Program-made: the position numbers and the translations under genes
The notes under the pieces: generated by a model
Database searches by the model: none
What the model was told of the DNA's origin: nothing
Seen by the model: only the letters and a program-made list of their open reading frames with translations
Part shown: piece after piece, positions 34,988 through 44,190 of the stretch
Layout: each line of letters begins with the position of its first letter
Numbering within the stretch: position 1 is the first letter of the stretch
NCBI GenBank assembly: GCA_029262455.1
Contig: JAJCZJ010000119.1
Coordinates: forward strand, 37,310 to 101,309
Length of the DNA: 64,000 nucleotides
DNA from: Deltaproteobacteria bacterium
GTDB lineage: Bacteria; Desulfobacterota; Binatia; HRBIN30; CADEER01
Reading direction: 5' to 3'

Positions 34988-36682
34988 ATGAGCAGTCGCC
35001 TTGGAGAGTTACTGGTAAAACGCGGGTTGATCACCAAAGATCAGCTTGAGCAGGCCGTCCATCGCGCTGAGGAAGAGACAGCCGCCCTCTGTACCTTGAT
35101 GGTCAAAGAGGGAATGCTCAGTGACGCCGACCTCACCGCCTTCCTGCAACGGGAATATCGCTTACCGCTGGTCGATCCGGCAGTCATGGATGTCCCCTCA
35201 GAGATCGCCCGCCTCGTGCCTCCGACGATCGCAATTCGCCATCACCTGGTCCCGATCAGCCTAGCCGGATCAACCTTAACGTTGGCGATGTCAGATCCGT
35301 CGAACCTCGGCGCAATCAACGAAGTCAAATTCCTCACCGGCTACGACATCAAGGTCGCGGTTTCCACAACGACCTCGGTCACCCAGGCAATTCAGGACTT
35401 CTACGACCAAGGCAGCGACTATCAGGAAGTGCTTGCCGAAGTCGAAGGCAACGATGTCGAACTGGTGGCCGAAGAGGAGGAGCTCGACGTCCGCGAGCTC
35501 GCGCGTTCGACCGAGGACGCACCTGTTGTGCGCTTGGTCAATGCGATTCTGACCAGTGCGATCAAGCGCCACGCCAGTGACGTCCATCTCGAGCCATTCG
35601 AAAAGATGTTTCGCGTCCGATTTCGCGTCGATGGCGTGCTCGAAGAGATCATGAAGCCGCCGCTCAAGCTGAAAAACGCCATCACGTCCCGCCTCAAGGT
35701 AATGGCATCGCTCGACATCGCCGAGCGGCGACTCCCACAAGATGGTCGGATCAAACTCAAGTTCGGGCCCGGGCAAGACATGGACTTTCGGGTCTCCGTA
35801 CTGCCCACCATCTTCGGTGAAAAGATCGTTCTTCGCTTGCTAGACAAAGCGAACCTGCAACTCGACATGACCAAGCTCGGCTTCGATGAAGAGGCTCTGA
35901 AGGAGTTCCAGGAATCGATCTACAAGCCGTACGGGATGGTGCTCGTAACGGGACCAACCGGTAGTGGTAAGACGACAACGCTATACTCAGCTCTCGCCGA
36001 GCTGAACAAGATCACCTCGAACATCTCAACCGCAGAGGATCCGGTCGAGTACAACCTCGTAGGAATCAACCAGATCCAAATCAACGAAGACATCGGCCTC
36101 AATTTCGCGAACGCCCTTCGCTCTTTCTTGCGTCAAGATCCGGACATCATCATGGTCGGTGAGATCCGTGATTTTGAAACCGCCGAGATTGCCATCAAGG
36201 CTGCACTGACCGGTCACCTCGTGCTCAGCACTCTGCATACCAATGACGCCCCGTCGACGATCAACCGCATGCTCAACATGGGCGTCGAACCGTTCCTCGT
36301 CGCGTCGTCGGTAAATCTGGTGCTCGCTCAAAGACTGGCGCGTCTGATTTGCGACGTGTGTAAGGAGCCGGCCGAGATCCCGATGCAGGCACTCGTAGAG
36401 CTCGGGATGTCGCGAGAAGAAGCGAGCAGCGCGAAGTGTTCACGCGGTACTGGATGCTCGAACTGCGGCGGCTCCGGCTATCGCGGGCGAGTCGCGCTCT
36501 ACGAAGTGATGCCGGTCAGCGAAGAGATCCGCGAGATCATTCTCAACGGAGGATCGTCCACCGACATCAAGAACAAGGCGATCGAACTCGGGATGTTGAC
36601 CTTGCGCACCGCCGGCCTCATGAAGATGGCCGAAAGCAAGACCACGATGGAAGAGATCTTACGGGTCACGATGGCCGATTGA
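34988..36682 (+). CDS. pilB: type IV pilus extension ATPase PilB
   Basis: A 564-residue GspE/PilB ATPase. The N-terminal MshEN domain (LGELLVKRGLITKDQLEQAV) is followed by the core with VTGPTGSGKTTTLYSALAEL (Walker A, about 320), AEDPVEYNL, MVGEIRDFETAEIAIKAALTGHLVLSTLHTND (Walker B and His box, in two parts), and a C-terminal four-Cys zinc site (CDVCKEP ... CSNCGG). It powers pilus polymerisation at the inner membrane platform PilC. pilT follows after seven bases. Confidence 0.96.
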   Translation: MSSRLGELLVKRGLITKDQLEQAVHRAEEETAALCTLMVKEGMLSDADLTAFLQREYRLPLVDPAVMDVPSEIARLVPPTIAIRHHLVPISLAGSTLTLAMSDPSNLGAINEVKFLTGYDIKVAVSTTTSVTQAIQDFYDQGSDYQEVLAEVEGNDVELVAEEEELDVRELARSTEDAPVVRLVNAILTSAIKRHASDVHLEPFEKMFRVRFRVDGVLEEIMKPPLKLKNAITSRLKVMASLDIAERRLPQDGRIKLKFGPGQDMDFRVSVLPTIFGEKIVLRLLDKANLQLDMTKLGFDEEALKEFQESIYKPYGMVLVTGPTGSGKTTTLYSALAELNKITSNISTAEDPVEYNLVGINQIQINEDIGLNFANALRSFLRQDPDIIMVGEIRDFETAEIAIKAALTGHLVLSTLHTNDAPSTINRMLNMGVEPFLVASSVNLVLAQRLARLICDVCKEPAEIPMQALVELGMSREEASSAKCSRGTGCSNCGGSGYRGRVALYEVMPVSEEIREIILNGGSSTDIKNKAIELGMLTLRTAGLMKMAESKTTMEEILRVTMAD

Positions 36683-36689
36683 CCCGCCG

Positions 36690-37820
36690 ATGGAAGAGGC
36701 AACAGTCAGGGCCGCAGCGAGAAATGCTGGCGGCGGCGGACGCACTCTCCAGGACCTGCTACGTCTCGTATCAGAGCGCGGCGGGACCGACCTCCATATC
36801 ACCGTCGAATCGCCGCCGATCATGCGGATCAACGGTGAGCTCAGGCCCCTTCCGATGCCCCCGCTGACGGCTAGCGACACCAAAAGACTCTGCTACGCGG
36901 TATTGACCGAAAACCAAAGACATCGCTTCGAGGAAGCTCTGGAGCTGGATTTCTCTTTTGGAATTCGCGGCCTCTGCCGATTTCGCGGCAACCTGTTTCA
37001 GCAGAAGGGCGCAGTCTCAGCAGCGTTTCGGACAGTTCCCTACGCCGCCAAATCTCTGGCAGATCTCGGACTTCCCCCAGGAGTCGGCGACTTGACCAAG
37101 CTCCCACGTGGTCTGGTGTTGGTCACCGGCCCAACTGGCAGCGGCAAGTCGACGACCTTGGCCTCGATGATCGACAAGATCAATCGAGAGCGCCACGAAC
37201 ATATCGTGACGCTCGAAGATCCCATCGAGTTCGTCCACGAACACGCGGGCTGCGTCGTCAGTCAGCGCGAGGTCCACTCGGATACGCACAGCTTCCCCGA
37301 AGCGCTGCGCCACATCCTCCGTCAGGATCCGGACGTCGTCTTGATCGGCGAGATGCGCGATCTCGAAACGATCAGTGCAGCACTGACACTCGCCGAGACC
37401 GGACACCTCGTACTGTCCAGCTTGCACACCAACTCCGCAGTTCAAACGATCAACCGCATCATCGACAACTATCCCGAGAAGCAGCAACCACAAGTTCGCG
37501 CTCAGCTCTCGCTGATTCTGCAAGGGGTCATCTCCCAGCAACTCATCGCGCGCCACGACGAACGCGGTCGAGTGCTCGCCCTCGAGACAATGATTCCAAA
37601 CTCCGCGATTCGGAACCTCATCCGGGAAGCGAAGATCCACCAGGTGTACTCGCAGATGCAGGTTGGACAGTCACGATTCGGAATGCAGACAATGACCCAG
37701 TCACTGCTCGATCTCTATTCGCGCCGAATGATCTCCTACGAGGAAGCCATCGCACACGCGACCGAACCCGATGAGCTACGACCAATGCTCGGCGACGCAC
37801 CGTCCTTTTCCCGCGCCTAG
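36690..37820 (+). CDS. pilT: type IV pilus retraction ATPase PilT
   Basis: A 376-residue PilT. VTGPTGSGKSTTLASMIDKI (about 146) is Walker A, HIVTLEDPIEFVHEH the Asp box, VLIGEMRDLETISAAL Walker B, GHLVLSSLHTNSA the His box, and the C-terminal AIRNLIREAKIHQVYSQMQ matches the PilT-specific AIRNLIRE motif needed for retraction. The N-terminus has about 10 extra residues with a GGGG stretch. It forms a unit with pilB seven bases upstream; pilC follows only after a 423-base gap. Confidence 0.96.
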   Translation: MEEATVRAAARNAGGGGRTLQDLLRLVSERGGTDLHITVESPPIMRINGELRPLPMPPLTASDTKRLCYAVLTENQRHRFEEALELDFSFGIRGLCRFRGNLFQQKGAVSAAFRTVPYAAKSLADLGLPPGVGDLTKLPRGLVLVTGPTGSGKSTTLASMIDKINRERHEHIVTLEDPIEFVHEHAGCVVSQREVHSDTHSFPEALRHILRQDPDVVLIGEMRDLETISAALTLAETGHLVLSSLHTNSAVQTINRIIDNYPEKQQPQVRAQLSLILQGVISQQLIARHDERGRVLALETMIPNSAIRNLIREAKIHQVYSQMQVGQSRFGMQTMTQSLLDLYSRRMISYEEAIAHATEPDELRPMLGDAPSFSRA

Positions 37821-38170
37821 CCATGCGTTGAACAGACAGTCCGGGCCCCTGACATCGACCCACCCCTGAGCCCCGAGTACGTCCGCGTCGGTGCCGGCTT
37901 TCAGCACTTCCCACTTGACCTTGCCAAGGTCGAGGTGCCGCGCTACCGCTCGAACCAACCGGCTCGCATAGCCTTTGCCCAGCTATCTGCATGATACTGA
38001 TTGACAAGCGACCACAGATACTGCCATTCTATCTCTGTGAAATCTTTGAGGCACGGGCGCCACATTCTTGAACCATCACGGCGATCTTGCCGGTCTCCCA
38101 GGAGCGGGTCTTCACATCGCAGGGCATACTGCCTAGGAACTGAACAGATCCCCAATTGGCACAGCGCATG
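37776..38170 (-). pseudogene. frameshifted remnant of a small gene (or sequencing-error split)
   Basis: The 423-base gap between pilT and pilC shows no intact gene, but on the minus strand three successive frames read as one protein-like sequence: CANWGSVQFLGSMPCDVKTR to ECGARASK, then DFTEIEWQYLWSLVNQYHAD, then VKWEVLKAGTDADVLGAQGW and a stop at 37776. Joining them needs two single-base changes, both at a CAAAG string (about 38040 and 37980). The composite is about 130 residues with two clustered Cys near the start. I do not recognise the family. Its end overlaps pilT by 45 bases. Confidence 0.4.
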
Positions 38171-38173
38171 CTA
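38157..38173 (+). promoter_or_regulatory. sigma-54-like promoter upstream of pilC
   Basis: TTGGCAC, five bases, ATGCT: the -24 box is perfect and the -12 box has one mismatch (A for the first T), with correct spacing. The predicted start is near 38184, about 60 bases before the pilC ATG. A PilR-type activator is encoded just downstream of pilC. It lies within the possible pseudogene, so chance is possible. Confidence 0.5.
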
Positions 38174-38243
38174 CAGAAATGAGGCGAATTGACTACAAAA
38201 TGTCCGTAGAGACTCAACCCACCCAAAGCTAGGGGAGCAAACG

Positions 38244-39464
38244 ATGGCAGTATTCAGATGGCAAGGCGTTTCACCGCGCGGCGAAACCATCGCCGGAGAG
38301 ATGGAAGCACCGACACGCGACGCGGTACTGGCCCGCCTCCGCTCCCAAAGAATCCAGCCGATTCCGAACAAGGTCAAAGAGAAGGGCAAGGGACTCGACC
38401 GCGAGCTAAACATCCCCGGCTTCGGCGACGGCATCAAGCCCAAAGACATCGTCATCTTTACGCGCCAGCTCGGGACCATGATCGATGCGGGCCTGCCGAT
38501 CGTACAGAGCTTGGACATTCTGGCCGAGCAGTCGGACAACAAGAATTTCAGAAAGGTTGTGCGAAAGCTCAAGGAGGATGTCGAATCGGGGGCCACCTTC
38601 ACCGAAGGCCTGCAGAAGCACGAGAAGGTTTTTGACAATCTGTTCGTGAACATGATCGCTGCAGGCGAGGTCGGAGGTATCCTCGATACAATTCTGTCAC
38701 GACTGTCCGAGTACCTCGAGAAATCGATGAAGCTCAAGGCGCAGATCAAGGGCGCCATGATCTACCCGGCGACGATCGTCACAGTCGCCGTCGTGGTAAC
38801 CGGAGTATTGTTGATCTGGGTGATCCCCGTCTTTTCCGAGCTATTTTCGAGCTTTGGGCAAGACCTTCCGGCCCCGACCCAATTCGTCATCAATCTATCG
38901 AACTTCACAATCGCCTATTTCCCCTACCTGATAGCGGGTCTGGTGGCGATCATCATAACGATCCGCCAGCTGTATCATACAGAGGCGGGGCGACTTCGGA
39001 TGGACCAGATGGCCCTGCAGTTCCCAATCTTCGGTGATCTCCTGCGAAAGTCCGCCATCGCGCGATTCACTCGTACGCTGAGCACGCTCATATCCTCCGG
39101 CGTTCCGATTCTCGACGCGCTTCTGATCACTGCGAAGACTTCCGGAAACAAGATTGTCGAACGCGCTATTCTAGCCACTCGAGCAAGCATCAGCGAAGGA
39201 AACACGATCTCTGCGCCCTTGGCCGAGAGCAAGGTTTTTCCGCCGATGGTGTGCCAGATGATCGCTGTCGGAGAATCAACCGGCGCCCTCGACGCGATGC
39301 TCCAGAAAATCGCGGAGTTCTACGAGGACGAAGTCGACAACATGGTCGCGAACCTCACTACCCTGATGGAGCCGATGGTCATCCTGTTTCTCGGTGTGAT
39401 CATCGGTGGATTGGTCATATCGATGTATCTTCCGATCTTCAAACTCGGCTCCGTCATTGGGTGA
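38244..39464 (+). CDS. pilC: type IV pilus inner-membrane platform protein PilC
   Basis: A 406-residue protein with two GspF-type domains. FTRQLGTMIDAGLPIVQSLD (about 73) and FTRTLSTLISSGVPILDALL (about 274) are the paired family motifs, each followed by membrane segments (MIYPATIVTVAVVVTGVLLIWV and the C-terminal MVILFLGVIIGGLVISMYLP region). It forms the platform on which PilB and PilT act. The ribosome site AGGGGAG is nine bases upstream of the ATG. The regulator gene follows after three bases. Confidence 0.96.
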   Translation: MAVFRWQGVSPRGETIAGEMEAPTRDAVLARLRSQRIQPIPNKVKEKGKGLDRELNIPGFGDGIKPKDIVIFTRQLGTMIDAGLPIVQSLDILAEQSDNKNFRKVVRKLKEDVESGATFTEGLQKHEKVFDNLFVNMIAAGEVGGILDTILSRLSEYLEKSMKLKAQIKGAMIYPATIVTVAVVVTGVLLIWVIPVFSELFSSFGQDLPAPTQFVINLSNFTIAYFPYLIAGLVAIIITIRQLYHTEAGRLRMDQMALQFPIFGDLLRKSAIARFTRTLSTLISSGVPILDALLITAKTSGNKIVERAILATRASISEGNTISAPLAESKVFPPMVCQMIAVGESTGALDAMLQKIAEFYEDEVDNMVANLTTLMEPMVILFLGVIIGGLVISMYLPIFKLGSVIG

Positions 39465-39467
39465 CGC

Positions 39468-41570
39468 ATGTGGAATCCGTGGGAGGAGGCCGACCAAAAG
39501 AATGAACTCGGAAGCAGACTAAAGTGGTTCCTGCTCGGCCGGGTCGCAGTTCTTTCCTGTTTCTTCGTGGTTGTCGCGATCGGCTACCTGGGCCGCGGCG
39601 AACAGGACTACATCGTCTCGATCAACGGCCTGCTTTTCACGGTCGGCCTGACCTATGCGGTGACGCTCGTCTCGGCACTGCTGATCGACCGACTCGAAGA
39701 TCTCAAGCCGTTCGCTTACCTCCAAATGGCCATCGACCTCTTGCTCATCACCGGGGCCATCTATCTCACCAGCGGACTCGACAGTCCTTTTGCGTTTCTC
39801 TACAGCCTGGCCGTCGTCAACGGCGCGGTACTGCTATTTTCAAGCGGGGCCTTCTTTTCCGCCATCGTAGCAACACTTCTCTACGATACCCTGCTCCTGT
39901 CCCTGGGATCCGGAATCATCGACGCGGTTCGTCCACACACGCTGCCGCCCGAGGTCGACCTAGAACTCTTCTCGCGAATCTTCACGACAAACCTGACCTT
40001 CTTCCTGACCGCCTTCCTATCGAGCTTCTTGACGAAGCGAATCTTCGAGGCAGAGCGCTTGCTCGAAGAAAAGAACGCCGAGAACACGCGCATCGCCATC
40101 CTAAAAGACACGCTCGCTCGAGCGATCGGAAGCTCACTCGTCACCACGGATTCGGAAGGAAACATTCTCGCAATCGACAACAAGGGGCCCGGTATCTTCG
40201 ACGGACAAACGGCCGACGCGCTGCGCGGCAAAGATATCGGAGACATTTTTCCGCCGCTCAAACTCACGCCAAGCGCTCGCCTAAGGGTTCTGCAATCACA
40301 CGCAGCCATCGAGCCAGTTGAGTTCGGTCACGAGTTCGAAGGGCAAGATCCAATCGAAGTCCGGTGTTCCACGGCACCACTGCGCGACACCTTCGGCCAC
40401 CCCATCGGCGCCCTCTACGTGTTCCAAGACGTCACCTCGCTGCGCGAGATCGAAGAACCAACGACTGACGACTTCGCAAACGAACTCGCAGCTTCCACAA
40501 TTGAAGACGAGTCGGCCGATCCGGGAGAACCTATCGACGGGCTATACGGCAAGAGCCCCACGATCCTCGAGCTGCGGAAACTCATCCGCCGCGTTGCCAC
40601 ATCGGACGCCACCGTCTTGATCACCGGCGAGAGTGGAACCGGCAAGGAAGTCGTTGCCCGCGCAATCCACAGTCAGAGCCCACGTCGCGACAAACACTTT
40701 GTAGCGATCAACTGCGGAGCGATCCCGGAGAACCTGATCGAGAGCGAACTGTTCGGACACGTCAAAGGGGCGTTCACCGGCGCAACGTCGGATCGACCGG
40801 GGTCATTTAGAATGGCCGACGGCGGGACCATCTTTCTCGACGAGATTGGTGAGCTCCCGCTTCACTTGCAGGTCAAGCTGTTGCGCGTCCTCCAAGAGCG
40901 CGTCTTTCGGCCGGTTGGAAGTGAAACCAACGTCGCGGTGAACGTCCGAATCATCGCAGCGACGAACCGTGACCTTCCGCAACGAATCGCCGACGGAATG
41001 TTTCGCGAAGACCTTTTCTACCGATTGAACGTAATTCATCTGATCGTCCCACCGTTGCGTGATCGAAGCGAAGATATCCCGATACTCGTTCGACTCTTTT
41101 TGAAGCAATTCTCGGGAATGCACGAGCGCGAAGTTTCCCGTTTCTCCCCCGACGCCGCTCGGGTGCTTCTCGACTACGACTATCCGGGCAACGTGCGTGA
41201 ACTAGAGAACATTATCGAGCACTCGGTCGCTCTCTGCGATGGAGACACCGCATCGGTCGGGCATCTCCCCGGTTACTTGTCGGCCGGCGAATCGCCCATC
41301 AGTGCGAACGGCCGGTCGCCTCGCCCATCACTTGGTCAGCCGACCGAGCCTGACTCATCACAAGACGACGAATGGGACTGGGGCAACATCGATCTCGAGC
41401 GAGATCTCGCCGAATACGAGAAGAACATCTTGCTCCGCGCACTCAACGAAGCGGGTGGCGTAAAGAAGAAGGCCGCAGAGCTTCTAGGAATCAACTACCG
41501 GTCCCTGCGCCACCGGCTTCAAAAGTATGGACTCGGCGACATAGGCCCTGGCTCAAGCACGGTTCAGTGA
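39468..41570 (+). CDS. membrane-bound PilS/PilR-like one-component sigma-54 activator
   Basis: A 700-residue protein joining a PilS-like sensor module directly to a PilR-like output. Six membrane segments lie in 24-190, a coiled-coil linker near 193-210 and a PAS-like domain at about 205-340. The sigma-54 AAA+ domain (about 360-590) has [15 protein letters not shown], the complete GAFTGA loop, [13 protein letters not shown] and [12 protein letters not shown]. The Fis-type HTH is at the end ([19 protein letters not shown]). There is no histidine kinase core and no receiver domain. It lies between pilC and pilA, whose promoter is sigma-54 type, so pilA control is very likely. Confidence 0.9.
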   Translation: MWNPWEEADQKNELGSRLKWFLLGRVAVLSCFFVVVAIGYLGRGEQDYIVSINGLLFTVGLTYAVTLVSALLIDRLEDLKPFAYLQMAIDLLLITGAIYLTSGLDSPFAFLYSLAVVNGAVLLFSSGAFFSAIVATLLYDTLLLSLGSGIIDAVRPHTLPPEVDLELFSRIFTTNLTFFLTAFLSSFLTKRIFEAERLLEEKNAENTRIAILKDTLARAIGSSLVTTDSEGNILAIDNKGPGIFDGQTADALRGKDIGDIFPPLKLTPSARLRVLQSHAAIEPVEFGHEFEGQDPIEVRCSTAPLRDTFGHPIGALYVFQDVTSLREIEEPTTDDFANELAASTIEDESADPGEPIDGLYGKSPTILELRKLIRRVATSDATVLITGESGTGKEVVARAIHSQSPRRDKHFVAINCGAIPENLIESELFGHVKGAFTGATSDRPGSFRMADGGTIFLDEIGELPLHLQVKLLRVLQERVFRPVGSETNVAVNVRIIAATNRDLPQRIADGMFREDLFYRLNVIHLIVPPLRDRSEDIPILVRLFLKQFSGMHEREVSRFSPDAARVLLDYDYPGNVRELENIIEHSVALCDGDTASVGHLPGYLSAGESPISANGRSPRPSLGQPTEPDSSQDDEWDWGNIDLERDLAEYEKNILLRALNEAGGVKKKAAELLGINYRSLRHRLQKYGLGDIGPGSSTVQ

Positions 41571-41688
41571 CCACAGTGGCGACATTTCACCGTCAGTTTC
41601 GCCACAAATTGTCACCCCAGCCCCTTTTCGACGAGTTTTGCGCCTCTGAGACTCCCAACTCCGATTTGCCCTCCCTGCGGCGGCCAAC

Positions 41689-41705
41689 TTGGCACAGGGG
41701 TTGCA
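41689..41705 (+). promoter_or_regulatory. sigma-54 promoter of pilA
   Basis: TTGGCAC, AGGGG, TTGCA is a full -24/-12 consensus with correct spacing. The predicted start is near 41716, giving a leader of about 93 bases before the pilA ATG at 41809. The gene directly upstream encodes a GAFTGA-containing activator. Dependence of pilA on sigma-54 and PilR is established in Pseudomonas, Geobacter and Myxococcus. Confidence 0.9.
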
Positions 41706-41808
41706 GATTAAAAGAATCAGCCGCAACGACAAACGAGGCGGCGACAAACCAAACTCAGCCCAACAACCGGCTTCGGCCACAAACCACTCTCTGAAGGAGG
41801 CAACAAAC

Positions 41809-42189
41809 ATGAAGGCAATCACGATGAAGCAAAAGGGTTTCACACTGATCGAGCTCCTCGTAGTCGTCGCGATCATTGGTATCTTGGCCGCGATCGCGAT
41901 CCCGCAGTTCGCTCAGTATCGTCAGCGTGGATTTGACGCACGGGCCAACTCTGACCTGCGTAACGCTGCGACCTCGGAAGAAGCCTACTTTGCGACCAAC
42001 CTCTCGTACGTCAGCTGCGCCGATGCAGCCTGTTCCGTGCTGCCTGGCTTCACTCTCTCAGACACTGTAACGGTCACGATGACCGCAGTGGGTGGTGTCG
42101 AGCCGACCTTCACAGGAACGTCGAACTCTGGCAGTGGTTCTGGCCGGGTCTTCTCCTACGACAGCGCCGCCGGTGGTATGCAGCCGTAA
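41809..42189 (+). CDS. pilA: type IV major pilin PilA
   Basis: A 126-residue prepilin from ATG 41809, eight bases after AAGGAGG. The leader is MKAITMKQKG, cut before FTLIELLVVVAIIGILAAI, with Glu at mature position 5 and a Phe to be N-methylated. The mature protein has about 116 residues, short for a pilin but similar to compact delta-type pilins. The globular part has one Cys pair six residues apart (SCADAAC) and a Gly/Ser-rich region near the C-terminus. It has a sigma-54 promoter and a strong terminator, so it is probably transcribed alone at a high level. Confidence 0.95.
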   Translation: MKAITMKQKGFTLIELLVVVAIIGILAAIAIPQFAQYRQRGFDARANSDLRNAATSEEAYFATNLSYVSCADAACSVLPGFTLSDTVTVTMTAVGGVEPTFTGTSNSGSGSGRVFSYDSAAGGMQP

Positions 42190-42210
42190 CCTTAGTTACC
42201 GCTTGATTGA

Positions 42211-42241
42211 AGGGAGGGCATTCGTGCCCTCCCTTTTTTTT
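42211..42241 (+). terminator. rho-independent terminator of pilA
   Basis: AGGGAGGGCA, loop TTCG, TGCCCTCCCT form a 10-base perfect stem with a stable tetraloop, followed by a run of seven or more T. It lies 22 bases after the pilA stop. Confidence 0.95.
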
Positions 42242-42290
42242 GCCAAAAACCCCAAAGTATGGACTTCAAATTTCACTGACAGCAGCTACA

Positions 42291-43223
42291 ATGAGCCGAC
42301 CAGGGAAGATGACAGGTACCGCACGCACTATTCTACTCGCCGTGACAGTGCTCATCCTCTTGGCGGGCACAGTTGCTCTTCGTACACACCTCGACACCAA
42401 CGCTGCGAACAACGACGTTGACCGAGGACCGATCTACCTACCGCGTGCCGAGTATCTACGACCCCTCTCCCTCGGCTACCACAATGTACTTGCCGACATT
42501 CTGTGGTTTCGCGCTATCAACTACTTCGGCAAGCACTACCGCCAGGATCGGACCTACCCCTGGCTCGGACACATGTGTGAATTGGTGACCGACCTCGATC
42601 CAAACGCGAAACACGTCTATCGGTTCGCAGGGCTGATTCTGCCCTGGGAGGTAGGCGACGTAGACGGCGGTATCCGGATCCTCGAGAAGGGAGTCAAAGC
42701 GCTCCCCAATTCGTGGGAACTCGCGTACTACCTGGGCTTCAATTACTTCTTTTTCCAGAACGACGCTGAAAAGGCCGCCGAACATTTTCAGCGCGCCGCC
42801 AAGCTTCCAGACGCGCACCACAGCGTGAGCCGACTAGCGGCTGTCCTAACAACAGAGGCATCTGGTCCTGACAAAACTCTGGCATTTCTCCGGGACCTTC
42901 AGTCCAATATCGACTCACCGCAGGTCCGGAAAGTCGTCGATCGAAACCTAAGGGAGACGGCCGCGGCAAAAATCACGAAGCAGCTCGACGAGGCGATCGC
43001 GCTCTACACGAAGTCTCTGGGACACCCTCCCAATTCTATCGAGGATCTGGTTCGTGCAAATATTATCCACGCTCTTCCCCCAGATCCGTTGGGCGGCACT
43101 TTCGAGATCGGCCCGGACGGATCCGCGCGTTCTTCGACCGGCCAATCGCTGGTGCGACCTGAGTCCAGTCCGCTCCGACTCAAAGCTCTGTCCGGGAAAC
43201 GCGGCCCCGAGCTCATCGACTGA
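42291..43223 (+). CDS. TPR-repeat protein with N-terminal membrane anchor
   Basis: A 310-residue protein from ATG 42291 (ATG 42309 is also possible); the frame further upstream runs into the pilA terminator. One hydrophobic anchor (TILLAVTVLILLAGTVAL, about 11-28) precedes a conserved PLSLGYHNVLADILWFRAI block and TPR-like helices (about 75-200; AEHFQRAAKLPDAHHS). The last 70 residues (LGHPPNSIEDLVRANIIHALPPDPLGG) resemble the C-terminal part of GspG-like pseudopilins, which bind calcium or pack at the pilus tip. Its position between pilA and an ABC exporter, and before pilD, suggests a pilus-related role. Confidence 0.6.
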   Translation: MSRPGKMTGTARTILLAVTVLILLAGTVALRTHLDTNAANNDVDRGPIYLPRAEYLRPLSLGYHNVLADILWFRAINYFGKHYRQDRTYPWLGHMCELVTDLDPNAKHVYRFAGLILPWEVGDVDGGIRILEKGVKALPNSWELAYYLGFNYFFFQNDAEKAAEHFQRAAKLPDAHHSVSRLAAVLTTEASGPDKTLAFLRDLQSNIDSPQVRKVVDRNLRETAAAKITKQLDEAIALYTKSLGHPPNSIEDLVRANIIHALPPDPLGGTFEIGPDGSARSSTGQSLVRPESSPLRLKALSGKRGPELID

Positions 43224-43234
43224 CCGGTAACCCT

Positions 43235-44167
43235 ATGAACCACGTACTCGAACTCGACAACTTATCGAAGGACTACCGAAGCGACTGGACGTTTCGAGCG
43301 ACCCGTGTCTTGCATTCGCTCAGTCTAGAAATCGCCAGCGGCGAATGCTTCGGGCTTCTTGGGCCGAACGGTGCGGGCAAAACTACAACCTTTAAACTGA
43401 TTTTTGGATTCCTGCGCCCCACGGAAGGCGAAATCCGTTTCGAAGGGAAAGCCATCAACACTGCCGAACGCGCGGCGATCGGATTCCTTCCGGAGCACCC
43501 CTACTTTTACGACTACCTGACGGTTTCCGAAACCCTCAAGCTTTTCGCAGATCTCTACGGAATCCAACGATCGAACCGACAGCGAAGCGTCGACGAAGTG
43601 ATCGAGAAGGTCGGACTGGAACACAAGCGCCGGGCCGCACTGCGATCCCTTTCAAAAGGGACCCTTCAGCGCGTCGGGATCGCCCAGGCAGTTCTCAACC
43701 ATCCGCGGCTGTTGGTACTCGACGAACCGATGTCCGGCCTCGATCCGATCGGGCGTCGCCAAATGCGCGAATTGATCCACGATATCCGCTCCGATGGGAC
43801 GAGTGTGATATTCTCTTCACACATCTTGACGGACGCAGAGGCGCTGTGCGACCGCGTAGCAATCTTAAAAGCCGGCAGGCTACAAGAGGTCATCAAGATC
43901 GCCGATCATTCGAGCACCGACCGCTACGAAATCCGGATCTCCACGCCTACGGAAGCGCTGCGGGCCGCTATCGCGGTGCTGCCAGATGTGTCCATCGTAG
44001 ACCACGAAGAATCGGCTACCACTTTTCTCCACGTGAAAAGCGGCGTGGATCAAGTCGTCGATCAGATCCGGGCCCACGGCGTCTCTATTCTGGGATTGAC
44101 CCCGAAGAGCACTTCACTCGAAGAACGATTTCTCTCGCACGTCGGCAACGACCGCGTCCCGGACTAA
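43235..44167 (+). CDS. ABC transporter ATP-binding protein (ABC-2 type)
   Basis: A 310-residue ATPase. LLGPNGAGKTTTFKLIFGFL is Walker A (about 45-64), SLSKGTLQRVGIAQAVL the signature, LLVLDEPMSGLDPIGR Walker B and D-loop, IFSSHIL the H-loop. A C-terminal domain of about 90 residues follows, as in CcmA/YhaQ-like exporters of the ABC-2 group. It starts 11 bases after the TPR gene and is followed by its permease. A similar ABC pair sits near pilin genes in some delta-type genomes and has been linked to pilus assembly; here this is inference. Confidence 0.85.
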   Translation: MNHVLELDNLSKDYRSDWTFRATRVLHSLSLEIASGECFGLLGPNGAGKTTTFKLIFGFLRPTEGEIRFEGKAINTAERAAIGFLPEHPYFYDYLTVSETLKLFADLYGIQRSNRQRSVDEVIEKVGLEHKRRAALRSLSKGTLQRVGIAQAVLNHPRLLVLDEPMSGLDPIGRRQMRELIHDIRSDGTSVIFSSHILTDAEALCDRVAILKAGRLQEVIKIADHSSTDRYEIRISTPTEALRAAIAVLPDVSIVDHEESATTFLHVKSGVDQVVDQIRAHGVSILGLTPKSTSLEERFLSHVGNDRVPD

Positions 44168-44190
44168 CCAGACCGAGCAAACTTACAAAC

